DNA of 31,399 nt. Origin: Chloroflexota bacterium. GTDB lineage: Bacteria; Chloroflexota; Anaerolineae; Anaerolineales; Anaerolineaceae. Both the position numbers and the translations under genes were made by a program. The DNA lies in NCBI GenBank assembly GCA_023406965.1, contig JAEXTI010000127.1:1-31399 (forward strand). Reading direction: 5' to 3'. Below are positions 1 through 7,853 of this stretch, piece by piece (the first letter of the stretch is position 1; each line of letters starts with the position of its first letter). The notes beneath the pieces are model-generated. The model did not search any database. It was not told the DNA's origin and saw nothing but the letters and a program-made list of their open reading frames with translations.

Positions 1-901
1 ATCCCGCCGCAGCGCTGCGCACCGTCGGCGCCGCCCCCCGCACGGTCGCATCCGTCGCGGAGACCTGCGGTTTGGGCAGCGGCCCCGAAACGCCCGCCAC
101 CAGGCTGCTCACAAAAGCGTCCACGCCATCAAAGCGCCCCTCCGGCTTGACCGAAAGAGCCCGCTCCAACGCCTGCGCCACCCCCTCGGGGACATCGGGA
201 GCCAGGGCGCGCACCGGCAGCAGGGTCTCTTGATTGAGCACCCGCTTGACCGCGTCCGCCGGACGCCCTCCGGTCAGCATGGTATACAATGTCGCCGCCA
301 GCGAGTACTGGTCGGAGAACGGCCCCGTGCGCATTGCGCTGTAGGCGCTGCCGTACTGCTCCGGCGGCGCATATCCGGCTGTGTAGCCCGATGCGCCAAT
401 CGCCGTGGCCTGGCTCGAATCGGCCGCCTTGGCAATCCCAAAATCCACCAGCACCACCTCGCCGCTGGCTGTCAGGCGGATATTGGCCGGTTTGATGTCG
501 CGATGAATGACCGGAGGCGCCTGGTTGTGCATATACGTCAGCGCGCTGCCCAACTGCCTGGCCCAGGCCAGCACCTTTTCCAGCGGCTGGCGGCCTTCTT
601 TCAACAGCAGCGCCTTCAGGTCGTCGCCCGGAATGTAATCCATCACCAGGTATTGTTCTTCGCCCAGGATGAAATAATCGGTCACGCGGGGCAGGTTGGG
701 ATGGTGCAGCGCTGCCAGCAGGCGCGCCTCGCGCAAGAACTGATTGGTGCTCTCCGGGCTGGGATCGCGGTTAGCCTTCACCGCCACATCGTGCTCCAGC
801 GAAATATCCCGCGCCAGGAAAACAGCCCCCATACCGCCCTCGCCCAGCTTGCGGACGATGCGGTAGCGGTCTTTCAACAGGGTGTCAGGCGACAAATCCA
901 T
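1..901 (-). CDS. Ser/Thr protein kinase, N-terminal part (cut by window edge)
   Basis: Hanks-type Ser/Thr kinase that phosphorylates proteins at the cytoplasmic side. The 300 visible residues hold a full kinase domain: glycine loop GEGGMG (about 20-25), VAVK with the ATP-binding Lys42, Glu58 in REARLL, the catalytic loop HRDIKPAN with Asp135, DFG with Asp153, and an APPE motif at about 178-181. After the domain (from about 275) the chain is Thr/Ala-rich with two TVR motifs, as in tails that become autophosphorylated and bind FHA domains; that role is inference. The start ATG at 899-901 is preceded by AGGTGG at good spacing. The C-terminus lies beyond base 1, so the sensor domain, if any, and the transmembrane segment are not visible. 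The gene is separated by a repeat-filled spacer from the next minus-strand genes, so it probably has its own promoter. Confidence 0.93.
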   Translation of the reverse strand, partial: MDLSPDTLLKDRYRIVRKLGEGGMGAVFLARDISLEHDVAVKANRDPSPESTNQFLREARLLAALHHPNLPRVTDYFILGEEQYLVMDYIPGDDLKALLLKEGRQPLEKVLAWARQLGSALTYMHNQAPPVIHRDIKPANIRLTASGEVVLVDFGIAKAADSSQATAIGASGYTAGYAPPEQYGSAYSAMRTGPFSDQYSLAATLYTMLTGGRPADAVKRVLNQETLLPVRALAPDVPEGVAQALERALSVKPEGRFDGVDAFVSSLVAGVSGPLPKPQVSATDATVRGAAPTVRSAAAG

Positions 902-934
902 ACCCACCTCGTTAAATCAAGGACATTATTCATC

Positions 935-940
935 ATTATA
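935..940 (-). promoter_or_regulatory. possible -10 box upstream of the kinase gene
   Basis: On the minus strand these bases read TATAAT, about 33 bases before the kinase start codon. No good -35 box is seen 16-18 bases further upstream, so this is a weak prediction. Confidence 0.35.
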
Positions 941-959
941 CTAAGAACGCGTCCAACGG

Positions 960-1375
960 GGAACACGAGGGCATCCTCTTGTAGGGGTCGGGTTTCCCAA
1001 CCCGGTGCCAGTGGGCCCAATCTTTGTAGCGCGGGTTTCTTACCCGCGTCTTAACACCAACATGGGTTCGGGAAACCCGAACCGGCGCCGGTGGGCCGTG
1101 ATCCGGGCTGGGATGCCCAACCCCAAATGCTTTGTCCCCGTAGGGACACAGGGCGTTCCCAGATTCACAAATCCACCAGTTATCCCCGTGTCCGCATCCC
1201 CTGTAAGCACAGGGGGGACATCCCACCCATCCTCGTGCCGCTACGAGGAAGTATGTCCTCTTGTAGGGGTCGGGTTTCCCGACCCGGAGCCGGTGGACTA
1301 CGACCTGGGCTGGGAGACCCAGCCCCTACTCCGCGTCTTAACACCAACATGGGGGTCGAAAAAACGCCCCCTTAC
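960..1375. repeat. spacer filled with short palindromic repeats
   Basis: The spacer between the kinase and the next gene (902-1391) has no convincing gene. It contains two spaced copies of one arrangement. A 25-base segment starting TCCTCTTGTAGGGGTCGGG occurs at 974-998 and again, identical, at 1256-1280, each followed by a variant CCCGG-x2-CC tail. A second 22-base segment, CGCGTCTTAACACCAACATG plus GG, occurs at 1045-1066 and 1332-1353. Between them lie many small hairpins of the form GGG-TTTCC-CCC, such as GCGGGTTTCTTACCCGC (1031-1047) and GCTGGGAGACCCAGC (1309-1323). The copies are 282-287 bases apart, so this is a degenerate duplication or a nest of REP-like elements. Open frames across it follow the palindromes and have no ribosome-binding sites. 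Confidence 0.75.
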
Positions 1376-1391
1376 TGGACCTGCTTCAAAA

Positions 1392-4193
1392 TTACCGCCG
1401 CTCTTCCAACGTGATCGTCTCCAACAAATGCTCAAACGCCCCCAACTCCGTCACGTTTTCCTCCGGAATATCGCAAAACGCACCCGCGCTCGTTTGGACC
1501 ACCACGGCATCCTCCCCGCGGATGAAAAAAGCCATCATCCCCAGACGGTTGGTCTCGCCAAAGCGGTACTCCACATACACCCCCTCCTGCCCATTCATCA
1601 GGCGGGTTTCCATGCTCTCAATCGTCCAACCCTCCCGCCATCCAATCGCCCGCTCTACCACCCCATTCAGGTCCAACCCCTCCCGGTCGGTGATCGACAC
1701 CACCGTGCGGAACCCCACCTGGATATCCGTGCGCGGGATGAAATACGGCGCGTTGAATTCCGCCCGCACTTCTTGCACGCGGATACCGCAGCCTCGTTCA
1801 GTGAGTTCGTCATACGCCGCCGGATACTCGAAGCCGAGCCCATAATCTTCGTTGGTATACACCGTCCAGCGCACAGAAGTCGAATCCCCCTCCTGCGTGC
1901 CCTGTTGAGCGGGCCCGGCGCCTTGCTGAACAAGCTGCGCCGAAGCCAGGAACCGGCCAAAATCGGCCCAGATGGCCGTTGACCAGTTATAGGGGTGCAC
2001 GATTATCAGCCCATCAGGGGTCTCAATGATCGCTGCCTGAACAATTTCACCATCCGAGAACTTGTAATCAAAGCGATGGATGGTTAACCCACCGGTAGCC
2101 ATAACACTATACGTTCCGGCGCCACCCGAATTCTGGAAATCCGCCAGCCAATCCTCCAGCGAGCGAGTTTCACGAGTCACAGACACAATAATCGCCTCAG
2201 GTGGCACGCTGGTGTATCCCAGCGGATCAGATGTCTTATAATTCGTGATGAGCGCCCAACCATCAGCTTCATCACCAGGGGAAAAATCTGCCGTCCATCC
2301 CACCGGTATCTCAAATGAAATTCCAAACGGCTGCAACCGCGCCTCCGTCATCTCGCCATCATACCCAGAGAAACCTGGCGGAAGCAGCTTCGCCTCGGGG
2401 GCACGATGCTGGCGGATGGAATCCATTTCGGATAGCATTCCCAACAGCAAACCCCGCTCCACAATCACTTGAAATTGCCCCGAGCGGGCGTCGATGCGCA
2501 AGATCTGGTTGAAATGGCGCTGGTCGCGCGCCGCCAGCAGGCTGCCCCCTTCCTCCGTCCATGCCAGCGTCTCGACCACCCCCACCTCCTGCCGCCAGCC
2601 GTTCCGCTCAAAATTCTGCCCGGTCAGCAAGGTCATCAGGTACGCCCGCCCACTGGTATCATCATGTACCACCACCATGCTTTCCCGGCTGGGAGAAAGA
2701 GACACCGCGCTGACCAAGCCGTACTGCACGCCCATCTTGGTTAACAACTGGGATTGCACCCCATAGCGGTCATTAGGCTGCGAGAGCAGCGGGCGTGGAA
2801 GGCTGCCATCCAAAGGGATTGCCCGAAAAAGCGGCGGGTACCAGACCTCATCCCCATTATCCGTCCACAGCAGCACCCCTGCGTCATCTTGACTCGCCCC
2901 GTCCCGTTGCCCTTCAAAGATCAGCCTTGAATTGCCCGACTGCGGGTTGATCGTCTCGATTTGCACCGGGACAACCATTTGCCGCTGTGCATCCTTGTGG
3001 ATATTCCCCTCCACTGTCACGGCAATCGGCGCCCCCACCGGTGACCAGGCCACGGCTCGAATTTCTCCGCCGAATTCGGCCAACTGCACCGGGCTGCGGC
3101 TCTCCAGGCTGTAATAGTACAGCGCCCCCGGCGCGCTTGGATCCGCATACGCCAGCGAGCGGCCATCCGGAGCCCAATCCAGCAGCGCCGGGTGATCCGC
3201 CAGCCGGATCTGCTCCCAGCCGTCCAATTTTAGCAAGTACGTGGCTCGATCCGCCGGTCGCACCACCGCCAGCCACTTCCCATCCGGCGAAGCGCTCAAC
3301 ACTTGTTCCTGCGCCGGCGCACCCTCTGAGAAGAATTTCTGTTCGGTGAGTAGGATTTGCTTCATCGAGGCCAGGTCCAGGCGAATCAACTGCCCTGTCT
3401 CGTTCACGTAAATCACCTGGTCCTGGCTGGTCGGGAAATCCACCTCGCTGGAGATGCGGCTTCTTTCCAATCCCGTCTCCTCGCTGAGTTCCTCCTTGCC
3501 CACCCGCTGGAGCAGCGTCAGCGCCGCCCCGGCGGCGATAAACAAAACCACCAGCACTGCCGCCACGCGCCGGAAGCGCCGCCAGATGGGCGCGGCGCGC
3601 ATCGCCCGCCGCTGGCGTTTGGGCAGCCTGCCCTTCACCCGCCGCGGCGCTTCTTCTCGCAGCGCGTTGGCCAGATGCCCGCCAAAGTACCCCACCGGCT
3701 GCACCAGCTCGGGCAATTCTCCCACCGCGCCTATCCAGGCCCCCACCAGCGGGGCCATTTGCTCTTCCTCCAGGCCGGTGATCAGAAAGACTTCGTCGGC
3801 GTTCAGCTTGCCAAAAAATCTCAGGGCCAGCGCGTCGCCTTTCTCGGCGGGCAGTTTACGCCAGGCCTCCGCCAGCGCCACCATGCCCGCAAAATGCTCC
3901 AATTGGTCGGGCGTGGGGTTCAGGCCGTTTTCGGTCAACGGCGGCAGGGTCTTGGTGCGGCGGTGCTGCTCCTGCAGCGCAGCCGCCAGCCCAAACAACC
4001 ACTCGCCGGGCGTTTCTCCATCCAGCCCCGCCGCCGCGTACCAATCCCGCCCCAGGCGCATAGTCTCGGCGGTCAGCGCCTCGGCTGTCTGCCAATCACC
4101 GCTGCGCGCCAGGTGATAGCGGAACAGCGCTGGTATCCGCTCTTCAAACAAGCCCAGGAATTCGGCAGCCAGTTTGTGCTCTTGCTCGCTCAT
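1392..4193 (-). CDS. membrane protein: sigma-70-like N-terminus, TM helix, beta-propeller and two PsbP-like domains
   Basis: 933 residues. Residues 8-55 resemble sigma-70 region 2 of ECF sigma factors (FEERIPALFRYHLARSGD, then a TAETMRLGRDW helix). Residues 104-155 resemble region 4 (LAEAWRKLPAEKGDALALRF, then a helix pair), both diverged. A basic stretch (182-209, KGRLPKRQRRAMR) precedes one membrane helix at about 208-227, so the sigma-like part should face the cytoplasm. Residues about 255-600 hold repeated strands of a TolB/WD40-type propeller, such as SPDGKWLAVV, WAPDGRSLAYAD, AWSPVG and WTEEGGSLLAARD. Two C-terminal domains (about 635-770 and 785-930) start with GISFEIPVGW and YGLGFEYPAAYD, typical of PsbP-like folds. 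The gene begins 13 bases after the small lipoprotein gene and has no clear ribosome-binding site, so coupling is likely. Function unknown; an envelope sensor or a structural protein are both possible. Confidence 0.85.
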   Translation of the reverse strand: MSEQEHKLAAEFLGLFEERIPALFRYHLARSGDWQTAEALTAETMRLGRDWYAAAGLDGETPGEWLFGLAAALQEQHRRTKTLPPLTENGLNPTPDQLEHFAGMVALAEAWRKLPAEKGDALALRFFGKLNADEVFLITGLEEEQMAPLVGAWIGAVGELPELVQPVGYFGGHLANALREEAPRRVKGRLPKRQRRAMRAAPIWRRFRRVAAVLVVLFIAAGAALTLLQRVGKEELSEETGLERSRISSEVDFPTSQDQVIYVNETGQLIRLDLASMKQILLTEQKFFSEGAPAQEQVLSASPDGKWLAVVRPADRATYLLKLDGWEQIRLADHPALLDWAPDGRSLAYADPSAPGALYYYSLESRSPVQLAEFGGEIRAVAWSPVGAPIAVTVEGNIHKDAQRQMVVPVQIETINPQSGNSRLIFEGQRDGASQDDAGVLLWTDNGDEVWYPPLFRAIPLDGSLPRPLLSQPNDRYGVQSQLLTKMGVQYGLVSAVSLSPSRESMVVVHDDTSGRAYLMTLLTGQNFERNGWRQEVGVVETLAWTEEGGSLLAARDQRHFNQILRIDARSGQFQVIVERGLLLGMLSEMDSIRQHRAPEAKLLPPGFSGYDGEMTEARLQPFGISFEIPVGWTADFSPGDEADGWALITNYKTSDPLGYTSVPPEAIIVSVTRETRSLEDWLADFQNSGGAGTYSVMATGGLTIHRFDYKFSDGEIVQAAIIETPDGLIIVHPYNWSTAIWADFGRFLASAQLVQQGAGPAQQGTQEGDSTSVRWTVYTNEDYGLGFEYPAAYDELTERGCGIRVQEVRAEFNAPYFIPRTDIQVGFRTVVSITDREGLDLNGVVERAIGWREGWTIESMETRLMNGQEGVYVEYRFGETNRLGMMAFFIRGEDAVVVQTSAGAFCDIPEENVTELGAFEHLLETITLEERR

Positions 4194-4206
4194 AATTGCA
4201 TAGACG

Positions 4207-4917
4207 TCAAGGCATTCGCGCCAGTTCCAACTCGGCGGCGGGTTGTTGGTCGCCGCGCGTAATCACCAGCCGATTTTCCAGGCAGGTGAAGCTCAAGCGC
4301 GCCTGGCCTTCTGGAGGCTCGCCGCCCCCGCCCACCCCCACCGACTCGGCCAGCGAAGCAAAAAAGGCCGGCCAGGCCGAGAGGTTCTCCTCAAACAGCG
4401 GCTGGTCGTTGATGGTCACCATCATGCGCACTCGTTCGCCCCCAAAATCGCTCAGCAGCAATTGCCCCGCGCCATCCTCCACCTGGTAGCGGGCTGTTGC
4501 GCTGCCGTTCAGCAGGCTGCCGGTGTGGTAGGTCTTGCCGTTGGACTCGCCGCCCAGCTTGACCTCAAACTGCTCAAAGGCCAGTTCAAACTGCCCCTCT
4601 GCCGAGAAGCGGTAAACCACCTGCCCCGTCACCGATTCCACCACGGCGCCCGGGCTGGACGCGCCTAACGAGCGCTCCATCTGCGCCCGAAGTCCGTCCG
4701 GTTGCCACGCCCCCACCAGGCAAGCCGACCCCGTCAGCGGCGCAGGGCTGGACGTTTGCGTCGGCTCGGGCGCAGTCATCGTAGCTTCCGTGCTTGCCTG
4801 CGCGGGGATAGGTTCCAAAGGGTCTTCGACCGGCGCCTCGACAGGCGGCGTTGCCGTCGAACACCCCGCGGCAGCCAATAGGACGATCATTAGGAAGAGC
4901 CAACCAGTTTTTTTCAT
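4207..4917 (-). CDS. small secreted lipoprotein of unknown function
   Basis: 236 residues. The N-terminus MKKTGWLFLMIVLLAAAGC is a lipoprotein signal peptide, with Cys19 as the lipidated residue. It is followed by a Pro/Thr/Glu-rich linker to about residue 60 and a compact domain beginning GSACLVGAWQPD, with strands such as VVYRFSAEGQFELAFEQF and ATARYQVEDGAGQLLLSDF. That pattern of a W-x-P start and a turn-rich beta sheet is reminiscent of small lipocalin-like 'does the value exceed a threshold' lipoprotein domains, but no family could be assigned. A longer frame extends to 4944. The start at 4917 is preferred because GGAGGAGGG lies just upstream (about 4922-4930) and the signal peptide begins there. 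It lies 23 bases after the solute-binding protein gene and 13 bases before the 933-residue gene, so the three are probably one transcript. Confidence 0.85.
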   Translation of the reverse strand: MKKTGWLFLMIVLLAAAGCSTATPPVEAPVEDPLEPIPAQASTEATMTAPEPTQTSSPAPLTGSACLVGAWQPDGLRAQMERSLGASSPGAVVESVTGQVVYRFSAEGQFELAFEQFEVKLGGESNGKTYHTGSLLNGSATARYQVEDGAGQLLLSDFGGERVRMMVTINDQPLFEENLSAWPAFFASLAESVGVGGGGEPPEGQARLSFTCLENRLVITRGDQQPAAELELARMP

Positions 4918-4940
4918 CCAGCCCTCCTCCCGCGCAGCCC

Positions 4941-6377
4941 TCACTCCGTACCGGTTTGGGTCAACTCTTGCGCCATGGCTTCCAAATCAGCAATCACCTG
5001 CTCGATCTGTCCGCCATCGGGCAAGCGCAGCACCTGCCAGGCCGCATCCTGCAGCACGCTCTGCACCAGCGCCCACGAGGCCGGGGCGGGCACCGGGCGC
5101 ACCTCGTCCGCCAGCGGCAGGATCACGCTCCAGGGGAAGTCATTTTGCCGGCTGCTCAATGCTTTTTGCGACTCTGCCCCAATTGGTAAAGACAGGTTCG
5201 CCACAGCCAGGCGGGTTTGCTGCTCGGGCAGTGACAGCCAGCGCAGCACCAACCAGGCAGCTAACTGCTCCTCGGGCGAACTGTTGAGGATGGCATAGGC
5301 TTCGCCCTGCGCGAAAACAACCCCCTCCCCGCTTTGGCTGGGATAAGGGATAAATACCCATTGATCCTCGCTCTCGAAGCGCTCCTGCACATGGGCCTGC
5401 AACGGCAGGTCTTGCAGCGTGCCCGAATAGATCAGCGCGAAGCGCTCGGCAAAGTAATCGTATGGCGTGGGGGTCATGCCCTCCCACAAACAGCCGTCTT
5501 GTTGCAGCCGCCGGTAAAAGCTCAAGCTTTCCGCCACCTGCGGCTGGTCAAAGCGGTAGGCCGCCTCGCCTTGTGCCGGGAAGGGGTCAGCGCCGAAAGC
5601 CGCCAGCCAGGAAAGGGTCGTCTCGGGTGCGGTGCTCACCAGCCAGCCACCCGTGCCGTACTTGCGGCGCTGATTGCTGGTATTGTTGACTTGCGCGGCA
5701 GCGCAAACTTGCGCATGGAATGCTTCGATTGCCGTGGGAGGCCTGTCAAAGCCCAATTCTCCCGCCCAGGTCTGGTTGTAGATCAAGCCGTGTGCCGTGC
5801 GCGTGGCTGGAATCGACCAGCGGCTCACCCCGGCCTGGCCCTGTGCCCAGAAAGCCGGGTTGAAATCCTGCAACTGCTCCTCGCTCATTCCCCACAGTTC
5901 ATTCTCCAGGTAAGGTTGCAAATCGACCAGCACATCGCGGGTCTGCTCCCAGCGAGCCAACTGCTCGTCGGGGGCAATGACCAGTTGCGGCATGGATTGT
6001 TGCTCCACCGCCAGGGCCATTTCCTCCCCCAACACCATGGCGCTGCCCAACGAGCGTACCTGCACCTGAATGCCCCACTCGTTTTGGCGGTTGAACTCTG
6101 CCGCCAGGGCCTGCATTTCGCTGTCCGGGCTGCCCACCCAGGGCGTCCACAAAGCCACCTTCACCCCGTGCAACTCATCCGCCCCCACCCGCAAATACTC
6201 GGGAATTTCTGGCGTAGGTGTGAAGGTCGGCGAAGGGATGGGGGTGGCCGTCGCCGGGCGTCGCGTGGCCGTGGGCGCAGCGGTGGGCTGCTCGGTCGGC
6301 GCGGGGGCCGGCGGCGTGTTGCAAGAAACCAGCAGGAAGATCAACAGGCTGCAGAGGATGGGGGGCAATCTACGCAT
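4941..6377 (-). CDS. extracellular solute-binding lipoprotein (ABC family 1 type)
   Basis: 478 residues. A signal peptide with a perfect lipobox LVSC (Cys19) is followed by a Pro/Thr-rich linker (about 20-60). The main body has the family 1 sugar-binding protein pattern: VALWTPWVGSPDSEMQALAAEFN near the start of the mature domain, a middle with IPATRTAHGLIYNQTWAGELG (an intact YN-xx-W signature used by these proteins when describing a passing ligand), and a late part with FAQGEAYAILNSSPEEQLAAWLVL. Such proteins bind a sugar or other small molecule outside the membrane and pass it to a permease. No permease or ATPase of that type is nearby, so this is either an orphan binding protein or a sensor subunit for the downstream membrane fusion. 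A longer frame reaches a TTG at 6413, but the ATG at 6375-6377 begins the signal peptide; no strong ribosome-binding site is seen. Confidence 0.85.
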   Translation of the reverse strand: MRRLPPILCSLLIFLLVSCNTPPAPAPTEQPTAAPTATRRPATATPIPSPTFTPTPEIPEYLRVGADELHGVKVALWTPWVGSPDSEMQALAAEFNRQNEWGIQVQVRSLGSAMVLGEEMALAVEQQSMPQLVIAPDEQLARWEQTRDVLVDLQPYLENELWGMSEEQLQDFNPAFWAQGQAGVSRWSIPATRTAHGLIYNQTWAGELGFDRPPTAIEAFHAQVCAAAQVNNTSNQRRKYGTGGWLVSTAPETTLSWLAAFGADPFPAQGEAAYRFDQPQVAESLSFYRRLQQDGCLWEGMTPTPYDYFAERFALIYSGTLQDLPLQAHVQERFESEDQWVFIPYPSQSGEGVVFAQGEAYAILNSSPEEQLAAWLVLRWLSLPEQQTRLAVANLSLPIGAESQKALSSRQNDFPWSVILPLADEVRPVPAPASWALVQSVLQDAAWQVLRLPDGGQIEQVIADLEAMAQELTQTGTE

Positions 6378-6518
6378 GGAAAAGAGTTTAACAGAAATAA
6401 GCCTTTCCTGCAAACCGCCCGCGCTCTAACCCTTTTACATTCCAGGATAAAACCGCCAAAGTGTTCGTTAGAGACTTTCTGAGAATTCAAAAATTATTTC
6501 GTGGGACTGAAAGGACAT

Positions 6519-6653
6519 GTCGTTGCGAGGAGCCTGAGGCTTTGCGAAGGCGACAACCCTGGCCGGGCCAGGGCGAAGCAACCTCCAAATCGATTGAACG
6601 ACCCTTTTGAGGGCTGCCGGCCAGGGTCGTCGCAATGCCTCCTCGCAGTAACT
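6519..6653. repeat. long imperfect inverted repeat
   Basis: The left arm (6519-6566, beginning GTCGTTGCGAGGAGCC) and the right arm (6617-6653) are imperfect reverse complements. Shared blocks are TGCGAGGAG, TTGCGA and CCCTGGCCGG. The loop of about 50 bases contains a second GGGCCAGGGCGAAGCAACCTCC-like motif. It fills most of the roughly 330-base space between the solute-binding gene and the triple-domain lipoprotein gene. The form, a long hairpin with a GTCGTTGCGAGGAGC start, is that of a dispersed intergenic repeat or a small non-autonomous element. The rest of the space (6378-6518 and 6654-6706) shows no gene. Confidence 0.7.
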
Positions 6654-6706
6654 GTAAGGCGAGTATTAACTCTCAGACAGTCTCTCATTTTATAAAAAGA
6701 CCTGCC

Positions 6707-7651
6707 CTACGGCTTATACAGCACCACCGCCGAGGCCGATTGGTTGGTGTGGTATTCCAGCGTAGTGTTCAGCACCTTCACCTTAATCAGGTATCCCGGT
6801 GTGATCACCATCATACACATCATGCCGTCGCGTTCCACCCCCAGGCAAGAGTTGCGCCACTGCACCGCCTCGCTGCTCACCAGGGTCACCTCTTCCAAAC
6901 CCACCCCCTTGTCAGCGGCAGCCTGTTGGCGCACGTTCACAATCGCGAAGGTCTCTTGCGGGCCGCCCAAACGGACATGGCTCAAATCCTTATTGGTGTG
7001 CAGGAAGTAAGTTCTCCCTTCGTATTCCAGGTCAAATTGATAGCCTGGAACAATGGCCTGCGTGCAGGATTCGCCGCGCTCGGCGGCGCCCAGGCATCCA
7101 TTCGGCCATTCCATCGGCTGGCTGTTCACCAGGCGAATGCTCTCCTTCGGCAGTCCGGCCAGTTCAGCCAGCTTCGCCACCGCATCAGCGCTGATAACAT
7201 CGCCAACGCTGCCGGTGTGCTCCGAGGGCAGCGTTTTTGGCCGCCGGATCACGCTGCCGTCCATATTGGTTCGCATTTCGTGGGTATTGCCGTCTACGAT
7301 CAACTCCACCCGGTAGCCCGGAGTAATCACCGCGGCGCATACCTCTTGTGCCACAGCCGCGCCCAGGCAAGCATCCGGCCATTCTTTTTCCTCGATCGCC
7401 GCAATGGTGATTTCATCTTCGGCAACATTCAACTCTTTCGCCAGCATCGCCCGCGCTTTAAGCACGGCTTCGGGCGGCTCGATAGGCGCGTCGTAGGGCG
7501 TTGGCACAAGGATTTCGCCCGACTCCGCCGTGTCTGTCGGCTGCGGCAAGGGTGTAGGCTGTTCGGCGCCCGGAAGTTCTCCCGGAGCGCAAGCGCTCGC
7601 CAGCAAAGCCGCAATCATCAATACAGAAGATAGTTGAATGATCTTTTTCAT
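6707..7651 (-). CDS. lipoprotein with three tandem W-x3-CLG domains
   Basis: 314 residues. The signal peptide ends in LASAC with Cys21 as the likely lipid site. A Pro/Thr-rich linker (22-60) leads to three copies of one domain of about 75 residues, at roughly 62-135, 152-226 and 234-309. Each copy has a predicted helix with the pattern A-x2-LA-x-L, then W-x3-CLG, a second Cys exactly ten residues after the first (Cys95/105, 186/196, 269/279), then (I/V)(T/V)PGY, a beta hairpin, and (R/H)TN near the end. The paired cysteines suggest one disulfide per domain outside the membrane. I know similar W-x3-CLG domains as uncharacterised repeats in secreted proteins but cannot name a function. The start codon is ATG at 7649-7651, with no strong ribosome-binding site. 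Confidence 0.88.
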   Translation of the reverse strand: MKKIIQLSSVLMIAALLASACAPGELPGAEQPTPLPQPTDTAESGEILVPTPYDAPIEPPEAVLKARAMLAKELNVAEDEITIAAIEEKEWPDACLGAAVAQEVCAAVITPGYRVELIVDGNTHEMRTNMDGSVIRRPKTLPSEHTGSVGDVISADAVAKLAELAGLPKESIRLVNSQPMEWPNGCLGAAERGESCTQAIVPGYQFDLEYEGRTYFLHTNKDLSHVRLGGPQETFAIVNVRQQAAADKGVGLEEVTLVSSEAVQWRNSCLGVERDGMMCMMVITPGYLIKVKVLNTTLEYHTNQSASAVVLYKP

Positions 7652-7853
7652 AGATTTAAGACGCCCTTGCCATCAATAAGTTCCTCATCTCTGCCCACTC
7701 CACCCATGAACGCCACCAAACCCTACAAGGTCCACCAGCGGCTAAAACACAAACTGGCTTCCCCCAACTCGGAATCAAGTTTGATCTTTTCTTGATGCAT
7801 AAATGGATTGTAGCACAGCAAAGCGTGATAATATTTTGGCTGAAAGGGAATGC

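Noticed and set aside
1005..1982. Open frames on the plus strand across the first spacer and into the next gene
   Set aside because: They follow palindromic repeats and the opposite strand of a real gene, have no ribosome-binding site, and read as Arg/Pro-rich sequence.
6378..6413. Longer N-terminus of the solute-binding lipoprotein from a TTG
   Set aside because: It would bury the signal peptide; the ATG at 6377 starts it directly.
7652..7853. Promoter pairs in the divergent gap before the hydrolase operon
   Set aside because: A TTGTAG and TAATAT lie 15 bases apart near 7808-7834, but the match and the gap are too weak to call.
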